A stretch of 64,000 bases of DNA, taken from the NCBI RefSeq assembly GCF_003627815.1, contig NZ_CP032698.1, forward strand, positions 1 to 64,000, given 5' to 3'. Each line of letters opens with the position of its first letter. Position 1 is the stretch's first letter. Shown piece after piece: positions 8,349 through 17,334 of the stretch. Origin of the DNA: Streptomyces hundungensis. Lineage in GTDB: Bacteria; Actinomycetota; Actinomycetes; Streptomycetales; Streptomycetaceae. The notes under the pieces are model-generated. The model was not told where the DNA came from, made no database searches, and saw only the letters and a list, made by a program, of their open reading frames with translations. A program made the translations under genes and the position numbers.

Positions 8349-9581
8349 ATGTCCTGCACCGCGCCGGGCCCCCAGCTGCCCTTGTTCGGCCATGCCCCCG
8401 AGGACAACGCCGATGTCGACGTCGTCATCAACTGGGGGCTGGGCGTCGATTCGACCGCCTACATCGCCCGGATGCTCACCGCCCCTGCCACGCACGGCAT
8501 CGACCTGGAGCGCACCGTCGTCCTCTACATGGCGACCGGCAGCGAGTGGCCCGAAACCCGGCTCCTGGTCGAGAAGTTCATGCTGCCCCTGCTGCGCGAG
8601 CACCGCGTGCGGTTCGTCCAACTGGCCCGCAACGGCCACCTGCGCCAGGACGGCTTCACCGTCCTGGACGACTCCCCCACCCCCGAGCGGCTCTTTGCCC
8701 GCGGGCCCTGGACCTTGTGGGACGACCTTGAGTCCGTGGGCACGGTCCCCCAGCAGGCCGGCACCCGCAAGTGCAGCCTGTGGGCGAAGGGGGACGTCGG
8801 CGACTGGTGGCTGGGGCAGCAGTTCGGCGGCCGTCCCTTCCGGCAGATCATGGGTTTCAACGCCGACGAGGAAGGCCGCCGCTTCGGCGACCAGGCCACC
8901 TCCAAAATGCCCGGGCGTACCGGGGAGTTCCCGCTCATCGACTGGGGCTGGGGCCGGCAGCGGTGCGAGGACTACCTGCTGGAACGGTTCGGCGTCCACT
9001 GGCCCAAGTCGTACTGCACGTTCTGCTGCTTCCCCGCCTCCATGGGCGCGCTCCCCGCCCACCTGGAGCGCATGCGCGCCCACCCGTCGCTCGCGGGCGA
9101 AGTGCTCCGCCTGGAGTACACAGCCATGAGTCTCAACCCCAACGCCAGGCTCTACGGCCGCCGGAGTCTGCTCGAACTCCTCGACCCGGACCAGCCCCGT
9201 GACCGGGTCTGCCTGGACGCCTTCGAACGCGAACTGGACATGCCCTGGGCCCTCTACCGGGTACGCCGGCTGTTCCTGCTGTCCCACGACGGCCGCCGGC
9301 GCCCGGTGATGCGCTCCACCGAGCGCATCGACCTCGGCCGCCCCCAGCAACTGGCCCACCGACTGGCCACGATCTCCCAGCGCCACCGCGTCGCGGTCGA
9401 ACACGACCCCGCCTACGGACGTGCCCGCGCCTGGGCACGCCCCCGCGGCACCACCTGGCCGATGGCCGAGGACCTTTTCACCACCGCCCCCGCCCGCGTC
9501 ATCGACAAACAGGACAAGGGCTTCGAGCGGGAATGGCACGCCCTGCTCACCGGTGCAGCCGCCCAACTCCCTCTCACCTGA
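8349..9581 (+). CDS. PP-loop (PAPS reductase-like) protein
   Basis: This 410-aa protein has a PP-loop-like nucleotide motif, NWGLGVDSTA (residues 28-37), a variant of SGGxDS, in a Rossmann-type context (ERTVVLYMATGSEWPETR). It also has cysteine pairs, notably SYCTFCCFP at about 221-229, as in PAPS-reductase-like and tRNA/DNA thiolation enzymes. PP-loop enzymes adenylate a substrate oxygen or use sulfur-transfer chemistry; the substrate here cannot be told. It sits directly before a queuine-transferase-like gene and shares a family with the protein at 31085. I infer a nucleic-acid modification role. Confidence 0.7.
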   Translation: MSCTAPGPQLPLFGHAPEDNADVDVVINWGLGVDSTAYIARMLTAPATHGIDLERTVVLYMATGSEWPETRLLVEKFMLPLLREHRVRFVQLARNGHLRQDGFTVLDDSPTPERLFARGPWTLWDDLESVGTVPQQAGTRKCSLWAKGDVGDWWLGQQFGGRPFRQIMGFNADEEGRRFGDQATSKMPGRTGEFPLIDWGWGRQRCEDYLLERFGVHWPKSYCTFCCFPASMGALPAHLERMRAHPSLAGEVLRLEYTAMSLNPNARLYGRRSLLELLDPDQPRDRVCLDAFERELDMPWALYRVRRLFLLSHDGRRRPVMRSTERIDLGRPQQLAHRLATISQRHRVAVEHDPAYGRARAWARPRGTTWPMAEDLFTTAPARVIDKQDKGFEREWHALLTGAAAQLPLT

Positions 9582-9655
9582 ACCCACCGCCCCTGGAAGG
9601 AACGTCCCCATGCCCACCCGATTCCCAGCCTCCGCTCTCACCACGGGCCAGCGCA

Positions 9656-10288
9656 GTGCGGTACCTCGCGACTCCTTCGGGACCTGAGGCCCGGGCGGCG
9701 ATGCGGGCCGGCCTGCTGGCCTGCATGACCACCCCGGCCCAGGGCAACGTCGTCCCCGACGGCGCGCTGTACGCCTGCGACAACGGGAAGTTCGGCAAGG
9801 GGTGGCCCGGGGCCGAGCAGTGGTTTTCCTGGCTGCGCGCGACCGTGGACCGCTATGGCCGTGCCCGCTGTCTGTGGGCCGTGGCTCCCGACGTCCCCAT
9901 GGACGCCAAGGGCACGCTGGCCGAGTCGTTGCCCTGGCTCGAGCCGATCCGCTCACTCGGCGTTCCCGCTGCCTTCGCCGCCCAGGACGGCAGCGAGCAC
10001 GGGCTCATCCCCTGGGGCCGCTTCGACGTTCTGTTCCTCGCTGGATCCACAGCCTGGAAGACCGGGCCTGCCGCTCACCGCCTGGCCGCCGAGGCCCGCG
10101 GACGGGGTCTGACGGTGCACATGGGCCGGGTCAACTCCCTCCGCAGGCTGCGCATCGCGCAGGCCTTCGGCTGCACCAGCTGTGACGGCACCTACCTCGC
10201 CTTCGGACCCTCCACCAACCTCCCCCGCCTTTTGACGTGGCTGGACGAACTCCGCGCCGCCCCGACCCTGTTCGGAGACCACACATGA
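9656..10288 (+). CDS. Queuine tRNA-ribosyltransferase-like (TGT-fold) protein
   Basis: The 210-aa product starts MRYLATPSGPEARAAMRAG and continues with APDVPMDAKGTL, GRFDVLFLAGSTAWKTGPA, HMGRVNSLRRLR and CTSCDGTYLAFGP. This is the compact actinophage/plasmid family that I recall being described as queuine tRNA-ribosyltransferase-like (DUF7221). A base-exchange role on RNA or DNA is an inference. The GTG at 9656 gives the usual family N-terminus. An ATG at 9610 has a better ribosome site (GGAAGG) but reads a 25-codon peptide in another frame, so either a leader peptide or a frameshift is possible. The stop overlaps the next ATG. Confidence 0.65.
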   Translation: MRYLATPSGPEARAAMRAGLLACMTTPAQGNVVPDGALYACDNGKFGKGWPGAEQWFSWLRATVDRYGRARCLWAVAPDVPMDAKGTLAESLPWLEPIRSLGVPAAFAAQDGSEHGLIPWGRFDVLFLAGSTAWKTGPAAHRLAAEARGRGLTVHMGRVNSLRRLRIAQAFGCTSCDGTYLAFGPSTNLPRLLTWLDELRAAPTLFGDHT

Positions 10289-10836
10289 CCACCCGTCTGC
10301 GCCACCTCGGCGCCGCGATCATAGGGATTCTCGACCCCGTCCCCTCCCCCACCACCCCGCCAATGAGCGAGACCGAGGGTGCCTGGGTGCGGGCCCATGC
10401 CTGGACCCAGGGACTGCGCCGCATCGAGGATGCCTACCCGCACGGCTTCCACCGCTGGTGCTCGTGCGAACGCGGCACCTGCACCGCCTGCGCCTCAGGC
10501 CACCACGACCGGTGCATCAGCGCCACCGGCCCCCGCACCGACACGGACGCCGGCACCCTGACCGACCATGGCGGCTTCGTCGTCGCGGTCATCCATTACA
10601 CCCCCAGTCAACGCCCCTGCCGCTGGGTCTGCCCCTGCACGCACCAGGAACGGACCGCAGCCGCCGACGTATGCGAGCCACGGCCCACCCGGCACACACT
10701 CGCTTCTTCGCGGTCGGTGCCCGGCCCGACCGGGCAGCTTTCCTTGTTCCCGGATGGGGGGGGTGTCTCTATGTCCTTCGTCAAGGATGTGGCGCCGGGT
10801 TTGGGGCTGTTTGGGGCGGTCATGCGGCGAGAGTGA
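10285..10836 (+). CDS. DUF6248-like cysteine-rich protein, 3' end altered by IS110
   Basis: The ATG at 10285 overlaps the previous stop (ATGA). After about 30 residues the protein reads MSETEGAWVRAHAWTQGLRR, then GFHRWCSCERGTCTACASGHHDRC and CRWVCPCT. This layout of cysteines and histidines matches the DUF6248 family as I remember it. Metal binding is likely; the function is not established. The last roughly 24 codons (from about 10764) lie in the IS110 element and overlap its transposase end, so the native C-terminus has probably been replaced. Confidence 0.6.
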   Translation: MTTRLRHLGAAIIGILDPVPSPTTPPMSETEGAWVRAHAWTQGLRRIEDAYPHGFHRWCSCERGTCTACASGHHDRCISATGPRTDTDAGTLTDHGGFVVAVIHYTPSQRPCRWVCPCTHQERTAAADVCEPRPTRHTLASSRSVPGPTGQLSLFPDGGGVSMSFVKDVAPGLGLFGAVMRRE

Positions 10837-12034
10837 CGCTGGGGGTCCGGGATTCGTAGAAGGTTCCGTCGCGGAGCATGGCGAAGAGGACGCTGATGCG
10901 TTGGCGGGCGAGGCGGAGGAGCGCTTGGGTGTGGGTTTTGCCGCGGGCTCTTTGCCGGTCGTAGTAGCCGCGGGAGGCCGGGTCGGCGTTCATGCAGGCG
11001 AAGGCGGAGAGGAACATCGCGCGTTTGAGCTGCCGGTTTCCGCCTCGTGGTGCGTGTTCGCCGTGGATCGAGGTCCCTGACGACTTGGTCGTGGGAGCGA
11101 GGCCGGCGTAGGAGGCGAGGTGGGCGGCACTGGGGAAACCGGTGCCGTCGCCGACGGTGACCAGGATGACGGCGGCGGTCCTGACTCCGACTCCGGGCAT
11201 CGAGGTCAGGACCGGGTGAAGAGGGTGAGCCTCCAGAAGGGTGCTGATCTGGGCTTCCAGTGCCCGGCGCTGGTCGTGAACCGCCGCGAGCGAGCGGGCC
11301 AGCGACGGGATGACCACGTCGAGGGTGCCGGTTCCCGGGACCACGACGGTCTGTTCGTCGAGGGCGTCGAAGACGTCGTCGACCAGCCGGGCCGCCATGC
11401 GGGGGGCCTTGGGACGGATCACCTCGACGAGTCTGCGGCGGCCGGCTTTCCGCAGGGCGTTCGGGGATCCGTATCGCTCGAGGAGCCAGGTGACGGCGGG
11501 GTGGTCCAGCCGCGGGCCCAGGACCCGCTCGAGGCTGGGGTGGAACTGGGTCAGCAGACCGCGTATCCGGTTCGAAGTGCGGGTGGCCTCGGCCGCGAGG
11601 TCCTGGTCGAAGCCGGTCAGCACCGTGAGCTCGGCGGTGATCTCGTCGGTCAGCTCCAGCGAACGCAAAGTGTGAGGCATCGTCCGGGCCGCGTCCGCGA
11701 TCACCGCCGCGTCCTTCGCGTCGGTCTTCGCCTCGCCTGGATAGAGGTCGGCGATCCGCCGCATCGCGAGTCCGGGCAGGTAGGCGACCTCGCAGCCCGC
11801 GTCGCGGGCGACGGTCAGAGGCAGGGCGCCGATAGAGGCGGGCTGGTCCACGATCACTAGGACGGTGCCGAACTTGGCCTTGAGCTTGTCGAAGACGGCC
11901 CGCAGTTTCGGTTCGCTGTTGGGCATCGGCTTGTCGAAGACCTTCTTCCCGGCCGGGGTGAGCCCGTGGCCGTGGTGGGCGGTCTTGCCGACGTCCATCC
12001 CGAGGAAGACGCCCACGCCTTCGGTGTCTAACAT
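10820..12034 (-). CDS. IS110 family transposase
   Basis: This is a 404-aa DEDD-type recombinase. The N-terminal RuvC-like domain shows GMDVGKTAHHGHGLT, IVDQPASIGALP and KTDAKDAAVIADAAR. The C-terminal Transposase_20 domain shows LTSMPGVGVRTAAVILV, SYAGLAPTTKSSGTS and RGGNRQLKRAMF. These enzymes excise and insert the element guided by a bridge RNA. The ATG at 12034 has GGGAAGG upstream; longer in-frame starts lack one. The length and both domains look intact, so the element may be active. Confidence 0.92.
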   Translation of the reverse strand: MLDTEGVGVFLGMDVGKTAHHGHGLTPAGKKVFDKPMPNSEPKLRAVFDKLKAKFGTVLVIVDQPASIGALPLTVARDAGCEVAYLPGLAMRRIADLYPGEAKTDAKDAAVIADAARTMPHTLRSLELTDEITAELTVLTGFDQDLAAEATRTSNRIRGLLTQFHPSLERVLGPRLDHPAVTWLLERYGSPNALRKAGRRRLVEVIRPKAPRMAARLVDDVFDALDEQTVVVPGTGTLDVVIPSLARSLAAVHDQRRALEAQISTLLEAHPLHPVLTSMPGVGVRTAAVILVTVGDGTGFPSAAHLASYAGLAPTTKSSGTSIHGEHAPRGGNRQLKRAMFLSAFACMNADPASRGYYDRQRARGKTHTQALLRLARQRISVLFAMLRDGTFYESRTPSVTLAA

Positions 12035-12238
12035 CGCAACCTTCCCAGGTGATTGACCGTGCCGGCCTCGGCAATGGCACCGTGCTCGCGCATCCACGTT
12101 ATGTAGACCTGCCGCCCACGTCTCTGCCCGGCATTGCGCCGGACCGGGCGGTGGCCGGGTCTCTCATCAGCGTCTCCGGCGGCACCTACCAGGCCCGGCG
12201 ACACCACCCCCCAGGTCATCCGTTCGACAGAGGGGACA
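12035..12238 (-). ncRNA. Candidate IS110 bridge-RNA region
   Basis: In IS110-group elements the non-coding end upstream of the transposase is known to encode the structured bridge RNA, whose loops pair with target and donor DNA. Here about 200 bases upstream of the transposase start hold no open gene. I did not fold the RNA or locate the guide loops, so the call rests on position and family knowledge only. Confidence 0.35.
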
Positions 12239-12308
12239 CAGTCATACCGGACCCGGAGGCCAGCAGCCCCATTGCAGGACCGCGAAAAACATAACGGGGG
12301 ACGCCGTG

Positions 12309-12643
12309 ATGCCCCTCGTTCAGGACCACCTTCCTTTCGAGGACCTGCCGGAGGTGCCGACCGCGTCTCTTTGGTGCCAGCGATGGAACGCGGGTCAGCA
12401 CTCCTGGCAACACGTTCGGGACGGCGGCTTCGATGCCCGGCGCTACCGAGTGGACGTCATCCCCACGGCGCCCGCCAAGGCATTTGTGCTCGCGCACCAC
12501 TACTCCCGCTCATATCCAGCTGCGACGGTGCAGTTCGGCCTGTTCGACGTCGCTGGAGGCCAGTGCCGTCTGAGCGGTGTCGCGGCGTTCGGTGTTCCAG
12601 TCAGCAGGACTGTGCTCACCAAGCCTCTGCCGGAGCTGCGGCC
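12309..12643 (+). pseudogene. Mom-like DNA modification protein, N-terminal half
   Basis: From the ATG at 12309 (GGGGGA ribosome site) the protein reads MPLVQDHLPFEDL, VPTASLWCQRWNAGQHSW, AKAFVLAHHYSRSYPAA and VQFGLFDV, ending with LTKPLPELRP. This matches the N-terminal half of the actinobacterial Mom family, GNAT-fold enzymes that add a carbamoylmethyl group to adenine in DNA (known from phage Mu Mom). The family HxYS motif is present. At 12644 the frame enters the transposon and stops at 12665. The missing half is intact at 30455-31016. Rejoining gives a protein of about 298 aa with no frame change. Confidence 0.85.
12638..12643. other. Left 6-bp core at the transposon junction
   Basis: GCGGCC directly abuts the left terminal repeat. 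The counterpart GCGCCC abuts the right repeat at 30449-30454. Tn554-type elements recombine at a short core next to each end. Keeping either core after excision gives the amino-acid sequence ELRPYT across the junction of the Mom-like gene. Confidence 0.7.
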
Positions 12644-12654
12644 TTCTGCGCACC
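12644..12654 (+). repeat. Left terminal inverted repeat of the transposon
   Basis: TTCTGCGCACC is the exact reverse complement of GGTGCGCAGAA at 30438-30448. The 11-bp match ends at the same distance from a 6-bp core on each side, and the sequences inside the two repeats are otherwise unrelated. Confidence 0.85.
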
Positions 12655-12785
12655 CCTCGCACTGATCGACCCACTCGTACCGTTCCACGAAATCTCTCCT
12701 GTGAGGCAAAGTACGACATCCAGCATTGATCGACTCGCGCCCACAAGGTGGCCACCCTGAGTAGTCTCAGTGGTACATTCCGTAC

Positions 12786-13943
12786 GTGATCCTTGCTGGA
12801 GGGCTTCTCACCGAGCTCCTGAGGGTGGAGGTCGCCGACACGCTGGCCTACTGGACGGTCCTCTCGGGGCCGACCCTTGATGTCGTCGAGGACGTGGACG
12901 ACTTCCTTCGCCACTTGCGGTTCGGCCGGGCCCGCGAGGAATCGACGACGAAGACGTACGCCGGCCACCTCAGGCGCTTTCACGCCTGGTGCGAGGAGAA
13001 CACGCTCACGCGGTCAACCGCGGCCGTCGAACTGCCCCACTACGTCATGCAGTTGAGAACCACGCCACGGCGGACCAGTGGCCGCAACCAGGGGAAGACA
13101 CCACAGGACTCCACCCTCGCCCCCGCACTGGCGGCCGTGCACGGCCTGTACCTGCACCTCGCCGACATCGGGCAGGTGGACGAGACCGTGGTCGACGCCC
13201 TGTTCGTCACCGTGCCGCAGCCGCGGGGCGATGGGAGGCTCGTCCTCAAGCCGCGTCTGCGCGTGGACGCCCGGCCCAGCCATGGTTCGGGCCGGCCGCT
13301 GGCGGCCACTGCCGACGAGTTCGCCGCGCTTCTCGAGGCCGCCACGACGGCCCGGGACCGCTGCATGGTCGCCCTGCTCGGCGCGTGCGCCCTGCGGGTG
13401 GGTCAGCTCGTCTCTCTGCGCCGGGAGGATGTCCACCTCGTGCCGCCGGGGACCGTCATGCCCGGCTGCCCGTACGTGCTTGGTCCCCACCTTCACCTGA
13501 TGAAGCGCGACGGCCACCCACGGGGCGCGGCGAACAAGAACCGCAGCACCGTCATCGTGCCCGTGCCCGACCCGGTGACGATGCTCTACGCTGACTGGAT
13601 GCGCGAGCGGGCCACCATCCCCCACGCGCAGAGCAGTATCTGGGCCTTCGTGTCGTTCCCCGGGCCCACCGGTGAGCCCGGCGGCCAGGCCCTCGGTGCC
13701 CGGCGCGTCCAGGGCCTCCTCGCTGGCCTGGCACAAGACGCGCAGATCCGGCACGTCCATCCGCATATGGTGCGTCATCTCGTCGGCGAGACCGCAGCCG
13801 ACCTCGACATCGCGCGGGATGTTCTCCAGCGCCTGCTCGGCCACGACGACCCGCATAGCCAGGACGTCTACCGCAACGCTCCCGCGGCCAAGGTCGCCCA
13901 GGCGGCCCAAGCGGTCAACGACAAGCTCTACGGAGCGACATGA
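12786..13943 (+). CDS. tnpA: Tyrosine recombinase TnpA-like
   Basis: A 385-aa phage-integrase-fold recombinase. An N-terminal SAM-like core-binding domain (ESTTKTYAGHLRRFHAWCEE) is followed by the catalytic domain with ALRVGQLVSLRRED (first Arg), HPHMVRHLVGE at about 326-336 (H-x2-R), LLGHDDPHSQ (second His) and VYRN (tyrosine near 362). It would cut and rejoin the element ends. The GTG at 12786 is the first start after the left end; no strong ribosome site was seen. It overlaps tnpB by ATGA, and the trio is a single transcription unit. Confidence 0.88.
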   Translation: MILAGGLLTELLRVEVADTLAYWTVLSGPTLDVVEDVDDFLRHLRFGRAREESTTKTYAGHLRRFHAWCEENTLTRSTAAVELPHYVMQLRTTPRRTSGRNQGKTPQDSTLAPALAAVHGLYLHLADIGQVDETVVDALFVTVPQPRGDGRLVLKPRLRVDARPSHGSGRPLAATADEFAALLEAATTARDRCMVALLGACALRVGQLVSLRREDVHLVPPGTVMPGCPYVLGPHLHLMKRDGHPRGAANKNRSTVIVPVPDPVTMLYADWMRERATIPHAQSSIWAFVSFPGPTGEPGGQALGARRVQGLLAGLAQDAQIRHVHPHMVRHLVGETAADLDIARDVLQRLLGHDDPHSQDVYRNAPAAKVAQAAQAVNDKLYGAT

Positions 13944-16537
13944 CCGCCCCCGTCGTCTCACCACCGGGCTTGCCGCTGGACGTCGGGCCCGAGCCGGACT
14001 GGGACTACCTGGCCCTGCACGGCTTGGACCGCGCCGCGCTCCTGCTGCGCTTCCCGTTGGGAGTCGACTGGCACTCCCTGCGCTCGTGCCGGCATCCCGG
14101 CTGCGATCGCCCCGCTTCGAGTGCGCCCTGGCTGTGTCAGCGCTGCCTGGCCGGCTGGCGCCGGGCAGGAGCACCCGCCGACGTCGACGGCTGGTGCGTC
14201 GCCACGCCCGCGCCTCCCGTCCGGCGCACCTACGCCGAGCGCTGGTGCCGGGTGGGCTGCGAGCGCACGGCGGAGGCCAGCGGGCTGTGCAAGGGCTGTG
14301 CGCGCGAACGCCTGACACGGGGTCTGACCGTCGAGCAGTACCTTGCCAGTGGCGTCCGCCCCCGGCCGAGCTTCGGGCCGTGCCTGGTCCGTGTCTGCCC
14401 GCGCACCGCGGTGATGCGACGCACCCAGCTGTGCAACCCCCATCAGCGGCAGTGGTCCAAGGCTGGCCGACCCGAGCGCGGGGCCTGGGCGCTTACTGCG
14501 GCCGCGGTCTACACCGCCATCGACGAGGTCCCCCTCGGTGACCTGCCGCCCACGGTCGTCGTTCAGGTCCTGCGCGGCTACGAAGCCCAGCTGCGCCAAG
14601 GCGGTCGCATCTCGCCCGGGCAGATCAAGTCGGCGGTGCGCTGGCTGTGCGACCACGCGGTCAAGGACCTGGTCGACGCCGATCTGCCACCGAAGGGCGG
14701 CACGACCACCTACCTGCGGGTCTGGCAGCGGACCCTCCCGCTGCTGGACGCCGACCCGACAACGGAGCACACCCGGAGCCTTATCAGGCTGTCCGTCCTC
14801 AACCGCCGTTACAAGGGCGGCACCGTCGACCTCCGCGACGTCCAGGCGCCCTGGCTCACGCACCTCGCCCAGCAGTACGTGCTCCACCTCGCCGCCGCCG
14901 GCGCCTCCCCGGCCCGGCTGAACACTGTCGGCTACGCGGCGCGGTGGTTCGCGATGTTCCTGCGCACCCTGACCGGGGAGGGACGACGGCCCAGCGATGT
15001 CGGCCGCCTGGGCCTGCTCGCCTACCTTCGCTGGCTGGCCCAGCGGGCCCGCGACACCGACGACTACCGCCAGCTCGGCGACGGCGACCCGACACGGCCC
15101 GTGATCGCCGAGCGTCTCCTGCCCGCGCTTCAGGGCAAGGGGCCGTTGCTAGTCTCCCCGCAGCGGCACTGCCAGCTGGTCAGCACGCTGCGGGACATCC
15201 TCGAACACGGCCGCTCCTGGCTCGCCGAGAATCAGGCGGCCGACGTGCACCTGCTGGAGCGGGACGTCCCACCGTGGCCGGAGCGCGACGACACGGACAG
15301 CGAGCTGGAAGGCCGCTCCCAGGACGCCCTGCCGGAGACGGTCTTCCTCCAGCTGATGGACGAGCAGCATCTCGCACTACTCCCGGACGGTACCCGCCGC
15401 AACTACATCGAGCTGACCATGCGGGTGGGCCGGCGCCCGTGGGAGATCCGGCATCTGGAGTTCGACTGCCTCGAATGGCACGACCTCGACATCGAAGACC
15501 CCGACGGGACAGTGCGCCGCCGCTCCTATCCCTTCCTGGTGTACTGGATGCAGAAGGTCCGCCGGCGTCACAAACTCCCGCTCCACCCCAGCGACGCCGA
15601 GGTCATCACGCGCCAGCAGGAGTACCTGCGCGCCGCGTACCCACACCGGTTCACCAACCTGGGCCGGCCCCGCTTCGGGCGGATGCTGCTCTTCCCGACC
15701 CCGCGACTGTCCCGGGCCAACGCCTCCGGCGAGCGGCCCTACGACAGCAGCTCGGTCGGCTACTGGCTGGCGACCTGGCTCGACCAGGCCGACGTCCTCG
15801 ACGAGCACAACCAGCCCCTGGCTCCCGGGCGGGTGTTCGCCTACGCCTTCCGCCACACCTACGCCCAACTACGCGCTGATGCCGGCGTGCCGTTGGAGAT
15901 CCTCCAGGTCCTCATGGCTCACCAGGACCCCTCCACCACTCAGGTGTACTACCGGGTCTCCCACCCTCGGCGCATCCAGGCTGTACGCGCCATCGCAGCC
16001 AAGTTCCAGTTCGACCTCACCGGCGGCCGCATCCGCGCCCGCTCCCCGCAGGACGACCTCGCCGACCGCGTCCGGGCCGGCGTCGGCTCGGTCCCCGTTC
16101 CCGCCGGTCAGTGCCATGAGATGAACAACGTCCGCGCGGACGGCCGCGGCTGCCCGGTGTACTACCGCTGCTTCTCCTGCACCTTCTACACCACCGACTT
16201 CACCCACCTGCCCGAGCTGCGCCAACTGCGCGCCGGCAAGGCCGAACAGCTCGCCACGCTGGAAGCCGCCTACGGCAGTGCGCTCACACCCGGCCCCCTG
16301 ACCGCGACCAACCTCGACCTACTGCGCCTGGAGATCAAGCAGATCGACGAGCTCGTGGCCAAATGCGAGGCCGACATCGGATCGCTGACCCAGGACGAAC
16401 GCCGCACCGTGGAGTCCTGGCTCCACAGCAAGGACAAGTTGTTCACCGTCATCCCGGTGGCCGCGGTCCTGGCCGGCCGCCAACGCCTGCAACAGCCGAC
16501 CCTTGACCCGATCCTCCTGGGCGGAGCACCCTCATGA
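13940..16537 (+). CDS. tnpB: Large tyrosine recombinase TnpB-like
   Basis: This 865-aa recombinase is much longer than simple integrases, as expected for Tn554 TnpB-type proteins. The N-terminal 170 residues hold three cysteine clusters (GCDRPASSAPWLCQRCL, GCERTAEASGLCKGC, VCPRTAVMRRTQLCNPH), probably zinc fingers. The catalytic part has VGRRPWEIRHLEF (Arg near 494), FAYAFRHTYAQLRADAG (near 638), LMAHQDP and QVYYRVS (tyrosine). Another C-x2-C pair (YYRCFSCTFYTTDF) lies in the C-terminal region. The start overlaps tnpA and the end overlaps tnpC by ATGA, so all three should be made together. Confidence 0.88.
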   Translation: MTAPVVSPPGLPLDVGPEPDWDYLALHGLDRAALLLRFPLGVDWHSLRSCRHPGCDRPASSAPWLCQRCLAGWRRAGAPADVDGWCVATPAPPVRRTYAERWCRVGCERTAEASGLCKGCARERLTRGLTVEQYLASGVRPRPSFGPCLVRVCPRTAVMRRTQLCNPHQRQWSKAGRPERGAWALTAAAVYTAIDEVPLGDLPPTVVVQVLRGYEAQLRQGGRISPGQIKSAVRWLCDHAVKDLVDADLPPKGGTTTYLRVWQRTLPLLDADPTTEHTRSLIRLSVLNRRYKGGTVDLRDVQAPWLTHLAQQYVLHLAAAGASPARLNTVGYAARWFAMFLRTLTGEGRRPSDVGRLGLLAYLRWLAQRARDTDDYRQLGDGDPTRPVIAERLLPALQGKGPLLVSPQRHCQLVSTLRDILEHGRSWLAENQAADVHLLERDVPPWPERDDTDSELEGRSQDALPETVFLQLMDEQHLALLPDGTRRNYIELTMRVGRRPWEIRHLEFDCLEWHDLDIEDPDGTVRRRSYPFLVYWMQKVRRRHKLPLHPSDAEVITRQQEYLRAAYPHRFTNLGRPRFGRMLLFPTPRLSRANASGERPYDSSSVGYWLATWLDQADVLDEHNQPLAPGRVFAYAFRHTYAQLRADAGVPLEILQVLMAHQDPSTTQVYYRVSHPRRIQAVRAIAAKFQFDLTGGRIRARSPQDDLADRVRAGVGSVPVPAGQCHEMNNVRADGRGCPVYYRCFSCTFYTTDFTHLPELRQLRAGKAEQLATLEAAYGSALTPGPLTATNLDLLRLEIKQIDELVAKCEADIGSLTQDERRTVESWLHSKDKLFTVIPVAAVLAGRQRLQQPTLDPILLGGAPS

Positions 16538-17154
16538 CGCTCTCCGTTCCGCCCCAGAGCAGCCCCGCCCGCCGCACGACGGCCCTCGACGCCGGCCGAG
16601 CCGCCGCCGTGCAACGCCGCCGCGCCGACAGCGAGCAGTGCCGCCAGCGCGTCCTGGACGTCCTCACCGCGATGCGCAGGAACCACCAGAGCCTGTCGGA
16701 CGCGGAGATCACCCGGCGGGCCCGGGTCAACCCGCAGTACCTGCAGCGACACCGCGACCTGAAGGCGGAAGCGGAGGCCGTTCGCGCCCACCTCGTCGCC
16801 GACCGCCCGCGCGCGCAGGCCGCAGCCACCGCCGGCCGGGAGGCGGCGCTGACGGTGGAGAACCGCATGCTGCTCGCCCAGAACGCGGACCTGCGCCGTG
16901 AGCTGGAGACCATGCGAGCGGAGCTGCGTGCCATCCGCGCCCGAGACCTCGCCGCGAACGCCCGCGGCGACCTCGTCCCGCACCCGACGCGCGACACCGA
17001 GATCGAGGTGCTGCGTCGCGAACGGGACGATGCCCTGGCCGCGGTGCGGCGCGGAGAGGCGGATCTTCTTGCGCAGCGCAACGTCGTCCAACGCCTGATC
17101 GCCGAGAACACCCGGCTGATCGGCGGCGCAGTTCAGCCCCCGGAACGTCACTGA
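16534..17154 (+). CDS. tnpC: TnpC-like coiled-coil protein (DUF6262)
   Basis: This 206-aa protein has an N-terminal helical region that looks like a DNA-binding domain (SLSDAEITRRARVNPQYLQRH, of the AsnC/TetR-like HTH kind) and a long coiled coil from residue 85 to the end. It matches the small third gene that accompanies tandem tyrosine recombinases in Tn554-type elements (DUF6262 in actinobacteria, from memory). TnpC of Tn554 influences efficiency and orientation of transposition. ATGA overlap with tnpB. Confidence 0.8.
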   Translation: MTLSVPPQSSPARRTTALDAGRAAAVQRRRADSEQCRQRVLDVLTAMRRNHQSLSDAEITRRARVNPQYLQRHRDLKAEAEAVRAHLVADRPRAQAAATAGREAALTVENRMLLAQNADLRRELETMRAELRAIRARDLAANARGDLVPHPTRDTEIEVLRRERDDALAAVRRGEADLLAQRNVVQRLIAENTRLIGGAVQPPERH

Positions 17155-17266
17155 ATGCGCGGCGCCGTCCTCACTGCCACGCGTCGCACTGAACACTGGG
17201 TGCCTGATTGGAGTCCTCGAAAGCGCAGGTCAAGGCAGCGTTGTGGTCCGTTGGGCAGAAGTCACG

Positions 17267-17303
17267 GTTCCGAAGAAGCGTCTCGGTGACGGTTCTTCGG
17301 AAC
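17267..17303. terminator. Strong hairpin downstream of the tnpABC trio
   Basis: GTTCCGAAGAA (17267-17277) and TTCTTCGGAAC (17293-17303) form a perfect 11-bp stem with a 15-base loop, 113 bases after the tnpC stop. There is no T-tract, as is usual for Streptomyces terminators. It could equally be a recombinase-binding inverted repeat, since it is close to the integrase remnant. Confidence 0.45.
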
Positions 17304-17334
17304 GGCTCGCGCATCCGGAATGGGCGCGAGCGTG

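Larger units (their letters stand above)
10764..12238 (-). mobile_element. IS110-family insertion sequence
   Basis: A single DEDD transposase on the minus strand occupies 10820-12034, with about 200 bases of non-coding DNA upstream of it, as in IS110-group elements. The ends are estimated. An imperfect inverted match exists between 10764-10776 (TGTCTCTATGTCC) and the complement of 12225-12238 (TGTCCCCTCTGTCG). IS110 elements make little or no target duplication, so the edges remain uncertain by tens of bases. It lies between the DUF6248 gene and the Mom-like gene. Confidence 0.65.

Noticed and set aside
7668..9956. 762-codon open frame on the minus strand
   Set aside because: It lies opposite the SSB and PP-loop genes, which have clear domains; the minus-strand product is glycine/valine-rich low complexity, the usual shadow of a high-GC gene.
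12660..12745. Repeated GATCGAC motif near the left transposon end
   Set aside because: Only two imperfect copies and none at the right end, so it is not supported as a recombinase-binding repeat.
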